This document shows positions 1 through 7,565 of a stretch of DNA of 7,565 nt, in pieces; position 1 is the first letter of the stretch; the number at the start of each line of letters is the position of its first letter. Origin of the DNA: CAZGLK01 sp964526375 (GTDB lineage: Bacteria > Patescibacteriota > Minisyncoccia > JACQLN01); contig CAZGLK010000035.1 in assembly GCA_964526375.1 (NCBI GenBank), positions 1-7,565 on the forward strand, given 5' to 3'. The notes below the pieces were generated by a model. The model was not told the DNA's origin. It saw only the letters and a list, made by a program, of their open reading frames with translations, and searched no databases. Position numbers and translations under genes: made by a program.

Positions 1-44
1 CACGCTCTGAGTCCCTAGTGACAAGCACTAGGGCTTGGCGCGTG
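1..44. repeat. Long imperfect hairpin at the left edge
   Basis: Positions 13-20 (CCCTAGTG) pair perfectly with 26-33 (CACTAGGG) around a 5-nt loop. The stem can be extended by 7-11 with 34-38 (including G-T pairs), and CACGC at 1-5 pairs with GCGTG at 40-44. No T-run follows, so it is not a typical intrinsic terminator. It could be a palindromic repeat unit or the end of a structured element that begins left of the window. No function can be assigned. Confidence 0.5.
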
Positions 45-62
45 GTTGTCAACAGACTGCTA

Positions 63-91
63 TTGTGATTGGGATACACTGTCGTGATAAT
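63..91 (+). promoter_or_regulatory. Possible sigma70-type promoter upstream of dnaE
   Basis: TTGTGA at 63-68 (4 of 6 matches to TTGACA) lies 17 bp before GATAAT at 86-91 (5 of 6 matches to TATAAT). Transcription from here would start near 98 and give dnaE a leader of about 185 nt containing both large palindromes. This is a pattern match only. The stronger candidate is the extended -10 next to the start codon. Confidence 0.25.
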
Positions 92-104
92 GCATATCCG
101 TGGC

Positions 105-144
105 AAGGTTTCTATTTCCAGCGATCGCTGGAATTAGAAACCTT
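105..144. repeat. 40-bp near-perfect palindrome
   Basis: Positions 105-124 are the reverse complement of 125-144 except for one T-T mismatch (115/134). There is no spacer, so in DNA it could extrude as a cruciform and in RNA form a hairpin of about 18 pairs. The centre is GCGATCGC. Directly after it TCTAGTT occurs twice, at 144-150 and 154-160. It lies in the 282-bp non-coding stretch before dnaE. I do not recognise the element. Confidence 0.75.
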
Positions 145-219
145 CTAGTTATGTCTAGTTTTGTTCTGATTTGCTTTGTGCAGATCAAGATTATCTATGC
201 CCTGATCCAACCCTATCGT

Positions 220-239
220 GAGATAACGATCGTTATCTC
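220..239. promoter_or_regulatory. 20-bp perfect palindrome upstream of the dnaE promoter (operator-like)
   Basis: Positions 220-229 (GAGATAACGA) are the exact reverse complement of 230-239. The palindrome ends 29 bp before the extended -10 of dnaE, a common place for a dimeric regulator to bind. The word CGTGATAAT occurs at 83-91 and again at 239-247, overlapping its right end, and CGTGAGATAA covers its left end. Operator function is inference; it could equally be a palindromic repeat with no regulatory role. Confidence 0.45.
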
Positions 240-267
240 GTGATAATATGGAAAATAAAAATTCTTC

Positions 268-276
268 TGTTATACT
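268..276 (+). promoter_or_regulatory. Extended -10 promoter of dnaE, predicted leaderless
   Basis: TG at 268-269, one base, then TATACT at 271-276 form a near-consensus extended -10 element. No good -35 hexamer is seen at the usual distance, which extended -10 promoters tolerate. Start of transcription about 7 nt after the hexamer falls on the A of the dnaE ATG at 283. There is no Shine-Dalgarno in front of that ATG. Together these predict a leaderless mRNA. Confidence 0.55.
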
Positions 277-282
277 TTCTTC

Positions 283-3200
283 ATGAACAAATTCACTCAC
301 CTCCACGTCCATTCTCATTATTCCCTGCTGGACGGACTTGCCAAAATAGACGATCTAATTAAACGCGCCCAAGAACTGGGCATGGAGGCTTTGGCCTTAA
401 CCGACCACGGCGCCATGTACGGCGCGCTGGAGTTTTACAAAAAGGCTCTAAGGGCCGGCATCAAACCGATATTGGGCTGTGAGCTTTACATGGCCTATAA
501 CAACCGGCTGGATAAACGCCCCAACATAGACGACAAAAGATACCACCTGACCGTTTTAGCCCAAGATGTAACCGGCTATCATAATTTAATAAAACTGCTC
601 ACCCAAACTCACCTGGAAGGTTTCTACTATAAACCCCGTGCCGACCATGAGCTCTTGGCTCAACACGCCCAAGGCTTGATGGCCCTTTCGGGCTGCCCCA
701 ACGGCGAAATTCCGCGGCTGATTCTAAATAAAAGAATAGACGAGGCCGAATCGCTGATTCGCAAGCACCAAGATATTTTCGGCCGCGATAACTTTTTTCT
801 GGAAATAATGCCGCACCAAACCTCGGAACAATCCGGCTTAAACGAGATGTTGGCTATGCTGTCCCTAAAAACCGGGGCCAAGCTGGTAGCCACCAACGAC
901 ATCCACTATGTCCACAGCGACGATGCCGAAGCTCAAGATATTCTGGTTTCGGTCCAAACCGGCAGCCACTTAAATGACGAAGACCGCTTAACCATGAAGG
1001 CTTTTGATCTTTCCATGCAATCGGGCGAAGAGATGGCTCGCCTCTTGCCGCAATACACCCAAGCGCTGGAGCAAACAAACGAAATCGCGAGGCGCATAAA
1101 CATTAAAATCCCTCTGGGCGAGTGGACCTTCCCCCATTTTGAACTGCCCGCCGGCACTTCGGCCGACGAGGAGCTATGGAGGCTAGCCATGGCCGGCTTT
1201 CCCAAAAGGCATTTGCAGGTAACACCGGAATATCTAAAACGGCTGGAGCATGAAGTCGGCATTATCAAGCACAAGGGCTACGCGCCTTACTTTTTGGTGG
1301 TGGCTGATTTGATTAGATACGCCGAAGAAAACGGCATTCTAACCAATATCCGCGGCTCGGTAGCTGGGTCGCTGATAACATACCTGACAGGGATCACCAA
1401 GATTGACCCCATACAATACCGTATACCTTTTGAAAGATTTTTAAACCCCGAACGCCCCTCGGCACCCGACATAGACATGGACTTTGCCGACAACCGCCGC
1501 GACGAAGTTATTGACTACGCCCGCAAAAAATACGGCGCCGACAAAGTGGCCCAGGTGGGCACCTTCGGCACTATGATGGCCCGGGCCGCCGTGCGCGATG
1601 TCGCCCGGGCCATGAACTACCCCTACGCCGTGGGCGACCGCATCGCCAAGCTGGTTCCCATTGGTTCACAGGGCTTTCCCATGACCCTAGACCAGGCCTT
1701 AAAGCTAACGCCGGAATTGGAACAGCTCTATGTAAACGACGGCGACGTTAAAAAAATAATTGATATTTCCAAAAAACTGGAGGGCTGCGCCCGCCACATT
1801 TCGGTGCACGCCGCCGGTGTGGTTATCGCACCCCAAGCGCTAACCGAATATGTGCCTTTGCAGTTAGATCCCAAGGGCGGCAAAATAATTACCCAGTACG
1901 ATATGCACGCGGTGGAAGACGCCGGCTTGTTAAAGTTTGATTTTTTGGGCATTCGCAATCTGGCCATTTTGGAAAAAGCCGTAAGACTGGTTAAACACCA
2001 TCAAAGCACGGAAATTGACATTGAGAACATCCCGCTGGATGACAAAAAAACTTTCGCGCTTCTGGCCCGGGGTGAAACAGCCGGGCTGTTTCAATTAAAC
2101 GGCGCCGGCATGACCAAATACCTCAAAGATTTGCGCCCAACCACCATCCACGACATCAACGCCATGGTGGCCTTGTATCGCCCCGGTCCCATTGAATCCA
2201 TTCCCGAATATATTCGGCGAAAACATACACCCAGCTTGGTAAAATATTTTGACCCGCGCACGAGGGAAATTTTAGATCAATCCTACGGCATCATGGTTTA
2301 CCAAGATGATGTCTTGTTAACCGCCATAAAACTGGCGGGCTACAGCTGGCTGGAAGCCGACAAATTGCGCAAAGCCATGGGCAAAAAAATTCCCAAAGAA
2401 ATGGAAGCCGAGCGCCAAAAATTTACCGACGGCTGCGTGTCCAATGGCATGGACGCGGCCAAAGCCGCCGAGCTTTGGAAGCTAATAGAGCCCTTTGCCG
2501 CCTATGGCTTTAACAAAGCCCACGCTGCTAGTTACGGCCGGGTGGCCTATCAAACCGCTTATGCCAAGGCCAACTTTCCCCACGAATACATGACGGCAGT
2601 GTTAAGCGCCGAGTCGGGCGATTTGGAAAAAATCGCTGAAATGATTGCCGAGTGCACTCGCATGGGCCTTCCGGTTTTGCCGCCCGACATTAACGAAAGT
2701 TTTCAAGACTTTACGCTTAACGACGGCGTGATTCGCTTTGGGCTTGAAGCCATAAAAAATGTGGGCAGTAATGTGGTGGCGGCTATTATTGCCGAGCGAG
2801 TAAAGAATGGACATTTCAAAAATATTGCTGATTTTTTGAGCCGCATAGAATCGCGCGATCTAAACAAAAAATCTTTGGAAGCCATGATCAAGGCCGGGGC
2901 GCTGGACGGCTGGGGCGAAAGAAACGGGTTCTTGACCAATCTGGATTATCTGCTGGCCTTCTCCAAAGAAGTAAAACAGGCCAAGGCCGTTCAGCAGACC
3001 AGCATGTTTGATGTAATAGACGAGCCCATTCAACTGCGGCTAAAACCGGCCGATGCGGCCAGCGACCAGCAAAAACTGGCCTGGGAAAAAGAACTATTGG
3101 GACTATATGTAAGTTCCCACCCTTTGAATGCCTACAAGGAGGTTTTGGAAAAAAAAGCGCAGCAGATAAAAGATCTATCGGTCTCGGCCAAAATGGTAAC

Positions 3201-3435
3201 ACTGGGCGGTCTGCTGACTAAGGCCAGAAAAATAATAACCAAAAACGGACAAGCCATGGTCTTTGCCCAACTGCAGGATTTTAGCGGTGATATTGAAGTA
3301 GTGGTTTTCCCCGACGCTCTGGAGAAAAACCCCAACCTGTGGCAACTGGACCAAGCCGTGCTGGTGCGCGGCCATGTACAGCTGCGTGATAACACCCTAA
3401 AACTCATCTGCAAAGACGCTGGTGTTTTAGGGTAA
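283..3435 (+). CDS. dnaE: DNA polymerase III subunit alpha
   Basis: This is the 1050-aa catalytic subunit of the replicative polymerase, which extends DNA at the fork together with the sliding clamp. The N-terminal PHP domain (about 1-270) shows H8, H10, D17, H42, E67, H88, C138, D206 and H208, which match the full metal-ligand set of proofreading-competent PHP domains. The palm follows, with RGSVAGS and PDIDMDF (catalytic D396 and D398) and KFDFLG (D553). YGFNKAHAASYG is at 741-752. Helix-hairpin-helix sequence lies around 818-850, a clamp-binding QTSMF at 905-909, and an OB fold from about 971. The protein ends right after the OB fold, so it lacks the C-terminal tau-binding region of the 1160-aa E. 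coli protein. The ATG at 283 is chosen because the PHP motif starts within ten residues and an extended -10 sits just before it. No Shine-Dalgarno is present. The gene stands alone between two palindrome-rich gaps. Confidence 0.97.
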   Translation: MNKFTHLHVHSHYSLLDGLAKIDDLIKRAQELGMEALALTDHGAMYGALEFYKKALRAGIKPILGCELYMAYNNRLDKRPNIDDKRYHLTVLAQDVTGYHNLIKLLTQTHLEGFYYKPRADHELLAQHAQGLMALSGCPNGEIPRLILNKRIDEAESLIRKHQDIFGRDNFFLEIMPHQTSEQSGLNEMLAMLSLKTGAKLVATNDIHYVHSDDAEAQDILVSVQTGSHLNDEDRLTMKAFDLSMQSGEEMARLLPQYTQALEQTNEIARRINIKIPLGEWTFPHFELPAGTSADEELWRLAMAGFPKRHLQVTPEYLKRLEHEVGIIKHKGYAPYFLVVADLIRYAEENGILTNIRGSVAGSLITYLTGITKIDPIQYRIPFERFLNPERPSAPDIDMDFADNRRDEVIDYARKKYGADKVAQVGTFGTMMARAAVRDVARAMNYPYAVGDRIAKLVPIGSQGFPMTLDQALKLTPELEQLYVNDGDVKKIIDISKKLEGCARHISVHAAGVVIAPQALTEYVPLQLDPKGGKIITQYDMHAVEDAGLLKFDFLGIRNLAILEKAVRLVKHHQSTEIDIENIPLDDKKTFALLARGETAGLFQLNGAGMTKYLKDLRPTTIHDINAMVALYRPGPIESIPEYIRRKHTPSLVKYFDPRTREILDQSYGIMVYQDDVLLTAIKLAGYSWLEADKLRKAMGKKIPKEMEAERQKFTDGCVSNGMDAAKAAELWKLIEPFAAYGFNKAHAASYGRVAYQTAYAKANFPHEYMTAVLSAESGDLEKIAEMIAECTRMGLPVLPPDINESFQDFTLNDGVIRFGLEAIKNVGSNVVAAIIAERVKNGHFKNIADFLSRIESRDLNKKSLEAMIKAGALDGWGERNGFLTNLDYLLAFSKEVKQAKAVQQTSMFDVIDEPIQLRLKPADAASDQQKLAWEKELLGLYVSSHPLNAYKEVLEKKAQQIKDLSVSAKMVTLGGLLTKARKIITKNGQAMVFAQLQDFSGDIEVVVFPDALEKNPNLWQLDQAVLVRGHVQLRDNTLKLICKDAGVLG

Positions 3436-3462
3436 CGAATTTAGGACTTACGCACCTTAGTT

Positions 3463-3483
3463 CCTCCCCTAGTATAGGGGAGG
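3463..3483. repeat. Inverted repeat after dnaE
   Basis: CCTCCCCTA (3463-3471) pairs perfectly with TAGGGGAGG (3475-3483) around GTA. A related purine stretch, GAGGAGGGG, follows at 3485-3493. It starts 27 bp after the dnaE stop and could end that transcript, but there is no T-run, so I do not call it an intrinsic terminator. It is the first of three inverted repeats in this gap and looks like a dispersed palindromic unit. Confidence 0.6.
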
Positions 3484-3498
3484 TGAGGAGGGGTAGGA

Positions 3499-3514
3499 CT
3501 AGATCTGGATCTAG
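3499..3514. repeat. Short inverted repeat with two GATC sites
   Basis: CTAGATC (3499-3505) and GATCTAG (3508-3514) form a 7-bp inverted repeat with a 2-base centre. It is the second of three palindromes packed between dnaE and the DUF5680 gene. Function unknown. Confidence 0.5.
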
Positions 3515-3519
3515 CATAT

Positions 3520-3559
3520 TAGTTTAGAGACTTAGTTTAGAGACTAAGTCTCTAAACTA
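3520..3559. repeat. Tandem 13-bp repeat followed by its inverted copy
   Basis: TAGTTTAGAGACT occurs twice in direct tandem at 3520-3532 and 3533-3545, and its exact reverse complement follows at 3547-3559. The third copy can therefore pair with either of the first two. This gives a tight hairpin or a 13-bp stem with a 14-nt loop. It ends 12 bp before the Shine-Dalgarno of the DUF5680 gene, so it could be an operator with three half sites or a leader hairpin. I do not know the element. Confidence 0.7.
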
Positions 3560-3571
3560 CACAACCAACCC

Positions 3572-3578
3572 AAGGAGG
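3572..3578 (+). promoter_or_regulatory. Strong Shine-Dalgarno of the DUF5680 gene
   Basis: AAGGAGG is 5 bases before the ATG at 3584 and fixes that start. It is the only strong ribosome-binding site in the window; dnaE, thrS and miaA have none. Confidence 0.85.
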
Positions 3579-3583
3579 AAGCA

Positions 3584-4063
3584 ATGGTAGATTTGAAAGA
3601 AGTTGAGGAGTTCTTTCTGGAAGCCAGCCGGCAAACTTACGCGGCTGACGCTCCCAAAACCACTATCGCGGAGCTGCCCAAGTCCAAGGTTCTGCGCTAC
3701 GAACGCGGCGACTGGCTGTATGTGGACTGCTACTTTTCGGCCAACGGCAAAAGCTTTGGCACAACCACAATCTGGTTCCAAGGTCAACCAGTTTGGGGAA
3801 TGCAATATCACGGTCACTGGAACGAGAAAAATAAGCGGATCATCCCGTTCCTTAAAAGGGCACTCAAATCCAGCTATGAAAAAGGCGAATTCCTTGGCGG
3901 ACGAGGGCCGGTTTTGTTCAATGAAGAAGAATTATCAATGATGTATCGCAACTCTCCCAATACCAAGAGTTTCAGAGAGTTTGAAGGCACAGAATGGATT
4001 TTCGAATTCGGAGGAGACGGAACGGAGTTCATTCATAACTACAGCGGCATGGCTCTGGTCTAA
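3584..4063 (+). CDS. DUF5680 domain-containing protein
   Basis: This is a 159-aa soluble protein with no signal peptide or membrane segment. From memory of the family it matches DUF5680, a domain of unknown role found alone or behind a helix-turn-helix domain. Matching features are F-x-x-x-A and TYA at 10-20, L-x-Y-x-x-GDW-x-Y-x-D at 37-48, PVWGMQYHG at 69-77, FLKRAL at 89-94, GGRGP at 105-109 and FEGTEWI at 133-139. No helix-turn-helix is present here. No catalytic triad or nucleotide-binding motif is visible, so I assign no activity. The start is set by the strong Shine-Dalgarno. The gene has an upstream triple repeat and its own downstream terminator, so it is a monocistronic unit between dnaE and thrS and looks like a self-contained, possibly acquired, cassette. 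Confidence 0.85.
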   Translation: MVDLKEVEEFFLEASRQTYAADAPKTTIAELPKSKVLRYERGDWLYVDCYFSANGKSFGTTTIWFQGQPVWGMQYHGHWNEKNKRIIPFLKRALKSSYEKGEFLGGRGPVLFNEEELSMMYRNSPNTKSFREFEGTEWIFEFGGDGTEFIHNYSGMALV

Positions 4064-4093
4064 ATAGCCAGATCAAAACAACATCCAGTTCTT

Positions 4094-4122
4094 AAACCCT
4101 CCGACACGCATCGGGGGGTTTT
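4094..4122 (+). terminator. Intrinsic terminator of the DUF5680 gene
   Basis: AAACCCTCCGA (4094-4104) pairs with TCGGGGGGTTT (4111-4121) with a single T-G pair. The loop is CACGCA and the stem runs into four Ts (4119-4122). It lies 31 bp past the stop codon and has the form of a rho-independent terminator. It separates the DUF5680 transcript from thrS. Confidence 0.88.
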
Positions 4123-4124
4123 CA

Positions 4125-4152
4125 TTGCAAAAAACTCTCCTTCTGCTACCAT
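4125..4152 (+). promoter_or_regulatory. Possible thrS promoter
   Basis: TTGCAA (4125-4130, 4 of 6) and TACCAT (4147-4152, 4 of 6) are 16 bp apart, and a TG one base upstream of the second makes it an extended -10. It follows the terminator directly, where thrS needs a promoter of its own. Start of transcription would be near 4159, leaving a leader of about 65 nt that contains the repeats at 4182-4224. This is a weak match. Confidence 0.35.
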
Positions 4153-4181
4153 AGAAACATACACCAATAAATAAAGTTTCC

Positions 4182-4224
4182 GCGTAAATCCGCGTTAAGA
4201 TTTAAAATCAGCGTAAATCTGCGT
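4182..4224. repeat. Paired GCGTAAATCYGCGT repeats before thrS
   Basis: GCGTAAATCCGCGT (4182-4195) and GCGTAAATCTGCGT (4211-4224) differ at one base and are separated by an AT-rich 15-bp spacer. The second copy ends one base before the ATG and fills the place where a Shine-Dalgarno would be. Similar words recur in intergenic DNA of several bacterial groups to my recollection, so this is probably a dispersed repeat rather than a thrS-specific site. Confidence 0.65.
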
Positions 4225-4225
4225 C

Positions 4226-5440
4226 ATGATGAAGCCCGATCACAAAAAACTAGGCCAAGAGTTGGATCTATTTTGCTTTTCCGATTTAGTCGGCAGCGGT
4301 TTGCCGCTCTGGACGCCCAAAGGAACAATCGTAAGAAATTTGCTGGATGATTTTGTCTGGCAGCTGCGTAAAAAATATGGCTATCAACAGGTGGACATTC
4401 CGCATCTGACTAAAAAAGATCTTTACGTAAAAAGCGGCCACTGGGATAAGTTTCAAGACGAGCTCTTTCAAATAAAAACGCGCGAGGGCCATTTGCTGGC
4501 CTTAAAGCCCATGAACTGCCCGCATCATATTGAAATTTTTGACCGCCGGCCGCACAGCTGGCGCGAGTTGCCGCAAAGATATGCCAGCACCACCAAAATG
4601 TACCGCGACGAGCAGACCGGCGAGCTGAACGGACTGGTACGGGTGCGAGCCATTACCATAGATGACGCTCATGTTTTCTGCCGCAAGACGCAAATTAAAG
4701 AAGAATTCAAAAAAATCTGGGATATTATAGACGAATTTTATCGCGCCATAGGCTTTGATCTTGAGACCAGACTTTCCTTTCATGATCCCAAGACTCCCCA
4801 AAAATATCTGGGCACGGCTGAACTGTGGGCCTCGGCCGAGGGCCAGCTTCGCCAAATAGTCACCGAAAAAAATATCAAGGCCGCGGAGGCACCGGGCGAG
4901 GCCGCTTTCTACGGACCCAAAATAGATTTCATTGCTCAAGACTCGCTGGGACGCGACTGGCAAGTGGCTACCATTCAACTTGACCTTAACTTGCCCGAAA
5001 GATTTGACCTGGCTTGTGTTAATGAAAATGGCGAGAGAGAACGGATTGCCATGATCCATTGCGCCATTATGGGCTCTATTGAACGGTACTTAGCAGTTTT
5101 GCTGGAACACTTTAACGGCGCTCTGCCTTTGTGGCTCTCGCCGGTACAAGTGGCGGTTTTGCCCATCAGCGAAAAATTAAACGATTACGGCCGCGCGGTT
5201 ACCAACCAACTGCTAGATGCCGGACTAAGAACCGAATTTGTTGACAAAAATGAAACCATCGGCAAAAAGATCCGCGAGGCCGAAACCCAAAAGATACCCT
5301 ACATAGTTGTAGTGGGTGAGAAAGAAGAGACTGGCCAAACGGTGGCAGTTAGGAAGAGAAAAGAGGGAGATTTGGGCCAGATGAGCCTAGCCGAGCTCAC
5401 AAAGAAACTCCAAACTGAAATTAAGGACAAGGTGATTTAA
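4226..5440 (+). CDS. thrS: Threonine--tRNA ligase, short form without editing domain
   Basis: This class II synthetase attaches threonine to tRNA-Thr in the cytoplasm. The 404 aa contain only the catalytic core (about 4-300) and the anticodon-binding domain (about 303-400). The TGS and serine-editing domains of the usual protein of about 640 aa are absent, and the 162-bp upstream gap cannot hold them. Motif 1 includes P59, motif 2 has R127 and E129 in YRDE, and motif 3 has GSIER (R287). The zinc ligands C98 (MNCPHH), H149 (DDAH) and H278 are all present, and D147, two before H149, is kept. I145 sits where E. coli has Q381, and C279 replaces the arginine usual after the third zinc ligand. ATGs at 4226 and 4229 are both possible; no Shine-Dalgarno is seen. 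The reading frame is intact, so this is not a pseudogene. Confidence 0.94.
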   Translation: MMKPDHKKLGQELDLFCFSDLVGSGLPLWTPKGTIVRNLLDDFVWQLRKKYGYQQVDIPHLTKKDLYVKSGHWDKFQDELFQIKTREGHLLALKPMNCPHHIEIFDRRPHSWRELPQRYASTTKMYRDEQTGELNGLVRVRAITIDDAHVFCRKTQIKEEFKKIWDIIDEFYRAIGFDLETRLSFHDPKTPQKYLGTAELWASAEGQLRQIVTEKNIKAAEAPGEAAFYGPKIDFIAQDSLGRDWQVATIQLDLNLPERFDLACVNENGERERIAMIHCAIMGSIERYLAVLLEHFNGALPLWLSPVQVAVLPISEKLNDYGRAVTNQLLDAGLRTEFVDKNETIGKKIREAETQKIPYIVVVGEKEETGQTVAVRKRKEGDLGQMSLAELTKKLQTEIKDKVI

Positions 5441-5567
5441 GAATTCCCAATCTCTAATATCCAATTTCCAATCAATTCACAATGTCCGATGACAAATTTC
5501 CAAATTAATCATTCGGGCATTAGTCATTTTATTAGAAATTAGGAATTGGCAATTAGGCATTTCAACA
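5441..5567. repeat. AT-rich dispersed intergenic repeat
   Basis: The thrS-miaA gap is made of short related words: CCAATTTCCAATC, CAATTCACAATG, AAATTTCCAAATTAATC on the left, and TTAGAAATTAGGAATTGG with GGCAATTAGG on the right. The right part is roughly the inverse of the left. I recall this composition as a recurring intergenic repeat in CPR genomes. No promoter or terminator stands out. The tandem array inside gatB (7440-7470) uses the same word style. Confidence 0.6.
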
Positions 5568-5569
5568 AT

Positions 5570-6493
5570 GTGTCTCTGCCCAAACTTATTGTCATCCTCG
5601 GCGTAACCTCCTCGGGTAAAACTGACCTCGCCATAAAGCTGGCCCAAAAATTTAAGGGTGAGGTGGTTTCGGCCGACTCGCGGCAAGTTTACAAAGAATT
5701 TGACATTGGCACTTCCAAACCGCCGGGGCATTGGATGAACTTGGGCGGCCAGAGGACCTACGTGGTCAATGGCATTCCCCATCATCTGGTTGATATGGTT
5801 GACCCCAAAGAAGACTTTACTCTGGCCGATTACAAAAGTTTGGCCATAGAAAAAATAAACGAGATTATAAACAAAGGCCGAGTGCCTTTTTTAGTTGGCG
5901 GCACGGCTTTATACCTAAAAGCCGTCTGCGAAAACTGGGACATACCCAAAGTCAAACCCAATTTAGCGTTACGCGGCCGATTGGAGCGCAAAAATGCCGC
6001 AGACCTTTTTAACGAACTTCAAAAGAAAGACCCCGAAGCCGCCGTGGTTACAGGCTCCAAAAACAAAAGAAGAATTATTAGAGCGCTGGAAGTGATTCAG
6101 GCCACCGGCCAAAAGTTTTCGGAGCAAAGAAAAAAGGGCCGGCCACTCTTTAGCGCCTTAAAAATTGGCCGGCAGATTGCGGCCGACCAATTCAAGAAGG
6201 TGGTGGCCCAACGCACCGACAGCATGTTCAAAACCGGACTGGCAGCAGAAGTTAAAAAATTACACGAAAGATACTCTTGGTCGTTAATACCCATGCAGAG
6301 CATAGATTACCAAGAATTCAAAGATTATTTTGAGCGCAAAAAAACTCTGGCCGAGACCATTGATATAGTCAACAAACACCATCTGGACCTAGCCCGCCGC
6401 CAGATGACCTGGTTCAAAAAAGATAAAACCATTCACTGGATCCAAACCGACACTGAAGCCGTTGAGCTTGTCCAGAATTTCCTCAAAACCTAA
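5570..6493 (+). CDS. miaA: tRNA dimethylallyltransferase
   Basis: The enzyme transfers a dimethylallyl group from DMAPP to N6 of A37 in tRNAs that read codons starting with U. Counting from the GTG at 5570 (307 aa, normal length), the P-loop GVTSSGKTD is at 11-19, DSRQVY at 36-41, DIGTSKP just after, GIPHHLVDMVDP at 68-79, GGTALY at 110-115 and RRQMTWFK at 276-283. The stretch between DIGTSKP and GIPHH is longer than in E. coli. The usual GYKE reads DYQE, with D246 in place of glycine. An in-frame TTG at 5546 would add eight residues, but these are encoded inside the intergenic repeat and precede the conserved PKLIVILG start, so I prefer GTG 5570. No Shine-Dalgarno supports either. The gene converges on gatB. 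Confidence 0.94.
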   Translation: MSLPKLIVILGVTSSGKTDLAIKLAQKFKGEVVSADSRQVYKEFDIGTSKPPGHWMNLGGQRTYVVNGIPHHLVDMVDPKEDFTLADYKSLAIEKINEIINKGRVPFLVGGTALYLKAVCENWDIPKVKPNLALRGRLERKNAADLFNELQKKDPEAAVVTGSKNKRRIIRALEVIQATGQKFSEQRKKGRPLFSALKIGRQIAADQFKKVVAQRTDSMFKTGLAAEVKKLHERYSWSLIPMQSIDYQEFKDYFERKKTLAETIDIVNKHHLDLARRQMTWFKKDKTIHWIQTDTEAVELVQNFLKT

Positions 6494-6541
6494 CAACACA
6501 ATGGCTACTCTTCAACGGAGTATATTATCCCCACTTCGCAT

Positions 6542-6573
6542 TATTCTATCTTACTATATAGTAAGATAGAATA
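6542..6573. repeat. 32-bp perfect palindrome between convergent genes
   Basis: Positions 6542-6557 are the exact reverse complement of 6558-6573, with no spacer and a TATATA centre. It lies 48 bp after miaA and 6 bp after the gatB stop. On either strand the transcript would form an AU-rich hairpin, so it may act as a two-way terminator or 3' end stabiliser. There is no GC-rich stem or T-run, so it is not a standard terminator. It could also be an inserted palindromic element. Confidence 0.8.
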
Positions 6574-6579
6574 TGATTA

Positions 6580-7565
6580 CTACAATAACTCTTTTAGAAT
6601 TTCTTCAGCAATTTGAGGATTAGCCCGGCCGCGGCTGGCGCGCATGAGCTGGCCAACAAGAAACTTTAAGGATTCAGCCTTGCCCTTTCTGTAGTCCTCT
6701 ACCGCCTTGGGGTTTTGGGCTATAACTTCCTCGGCGGCCTTTTTGAGCTCGGCCGCATCGCCGATCTGGGCTAAATCTTTGTCCTGCAAAATTTGGTGAG
6801 GATCTTGGCCTGTTTTAAACATTTCCGCCAAAATCGTCTGGGCCGCCGAGGATGATATTTTGCCTTGATGGATCAAAACAATCAGCTCGGCGAAATCCTC
6901 GGGAGCAATAAGTAATTCAGAAATCATTTTTTGAGATTCAAAAAGAAGCTTCTGTAATTCAGTAATTAAGTAATTGGCTGCGAGCTTAATCAGCTTTTGT
7001 TTGACCAACTCGTCCGCAACCTTTTCGTCTTCCAGCCAATTTACCAGCTCGCTGACGACTTTTTCAAAATAATCACCGAGTTCCTTCTGAACAATAAAAA
7101 CCGGCGCGTCTTTTTTAGTGATGCCGTATTCTCTTGCAAATCTCTCGCGGCGAGAAGCAGGCAGTTCCGAAAGCTCCGATCTGATAAATTCAATCTGCTG
7201 GGAATCCAACCGCAGCGGCGGCAAATCGGGTTCTGGAAAATAACGGTAGTCGTGAGACTCTTCTTTGGTTCGTTGCGAAAAAGTCTGGCCGCTACTCTCA
7301 TTCCAACCGCGAGTTTCCTGCACAACTTTCTCGCCTTTTTCTAAAAGCTCGGTTTGCCGCTCAATCTCGTAATTAATAGCTCGTTCGGCCGCCTTAAAAG
7401 AATTTAAGTTCTTGATTTCCACCTTCGTCCCCAGTTTAGTTGGTAATTGGTAATTGGTAATTGGTAATTGCGTAAGCGATATGTTGGCTTCCAATCTCAT
7501 CTGCCCCTTTTCCATATCGGCGTCCGACACACCCAAATAGCGCAAAAGCAATTGCAGTTCCTCGC
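6580..7565 (-). CDS. gatB: Asp-tRNA(Asn)/Glu-tRNA(Gln) amidotransferase subunit B, 3' part
   Basis: GatB is the tRNA-binding, glutamate-activating subunit of GatCAB, which converts misacylated Glu-tRNA(Gln) or Asp-tRNA(Asn) to the amide form. About 328 C-terminal codons are present; the frame is open through the right edge and the true start lies outside. Apparent starts in the window, such as the TTG at 7551, fall inside the conserved core. Seen from the N-terminal side: YLGVSDADMEKG, EANIS, LGTKVEIKNLNSF, ETRGW, then DYRYFPEPDLPPL closing the catalytic domain. The helical GatB/YqeY domain follows, with FLVGQLMRASRGRANP near the end. Stop is TAG. A tandem 7-bp repeat inserts a QLPITNYQLP peptide between EANIS and LGTK. 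Its presence suggests the cell makes Gln-tRNA or Asn-tRNA indirectly. Confidence 0.95.
   Translation of the reverse strand, partial: EELQLLLRYLGVSDADMEKGQMRLEANISLTQLPITNYQLPTKLGTKVEIKNLNSFKAAERAINYEIERQTELLEKGEKVVQETRGWNESSGQTFSQRTKEESHDYRYFPEPDLPPLRLDSQQIEFIRSELSELPASRRERFAREYGITKKDAPVFIVQKELGDYFEKVVSELVNWLEDEKVADELVKQKLIKLAANYLITELQKLLFESQKMISELLIAPEDFAELIVLIHQGKISSSAAQTILAEMFKTGQDPHQILQDKDLAQIGDAAELKKAAEEVIAQNPKAVEDYRKGKAESLKFLVGQLMRASRGRANPQIAEEILKELL

Overview
The window looks like a chromosomal housekeeping segment from a member of the Candidate Phyla Radiation (Patescibacteria, Parcubacteria-like). This rests on three things. The DnaE palm motif and its surroundings read like CPR DnaE. 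The gaps between genes carry AT-rich short-word repeats built on AATTGG/AATTTCC, which I recall as common in such genomes. A copy of the same repeat style sits in frame inside gatB. The assignment is inference without a database search. No in-frame TGA occurs in any of the five genes, so the TGA-as-glycine code of some CPR lineages is not in use here.

Layout, left to right. Positions 1-282 hold no gene but are packed with inverted repeats (a 44-nt hairpin, a 40-bp near-perfect palindrome and a 20-bp perfect palindrome). They end in an extended -10 promoter placed so that dnaE would be transcribed without a leader. dnaE (283-3435, +) encodes the replicative polymerase alpha subunit, with a complete PHP metal site and a short C-terminus. 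Positions 3436-3583 hold three back-to-back inverted repeats and then a strong Shine-Dalgarno. Next comes a 159-aa DUF5680 gene (3584-4063, +) closed by a clear intrinsic terminator (4094-4122). A weak promoter and a pair of GCGTAAATCYGCGT repeats precede an unusually short threonyl-tRNA synthetase (4226-5440, +) with no editing domain. A repeat-filled gap leads to miaA (5570-6493, +), a tRNA A37 prenyltransferase. A 32-bp perfect palindrome separates miaA from the convergent gatB (6580 to beyond the right edge, -), an amidotransferase subunit whose 5' part lies outside the window.

Three genes (thrS, miaA, gatB) serve tRNA charging, modification and decoding, and dnaE serves replication. DUF5680 is the outlier: it has its own ribosome-binding site and terminator and looks like a self-contained insertion among core genes. 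I see no defence system, CRISPR array, transposase, rRNA or tRNA gene. The unusual material is in the non-coding palindromes, the in-frame tandem repeat of gatB and the domain losses in ThrS and DnaE. I do not see convincing evidence of a wholly new system.
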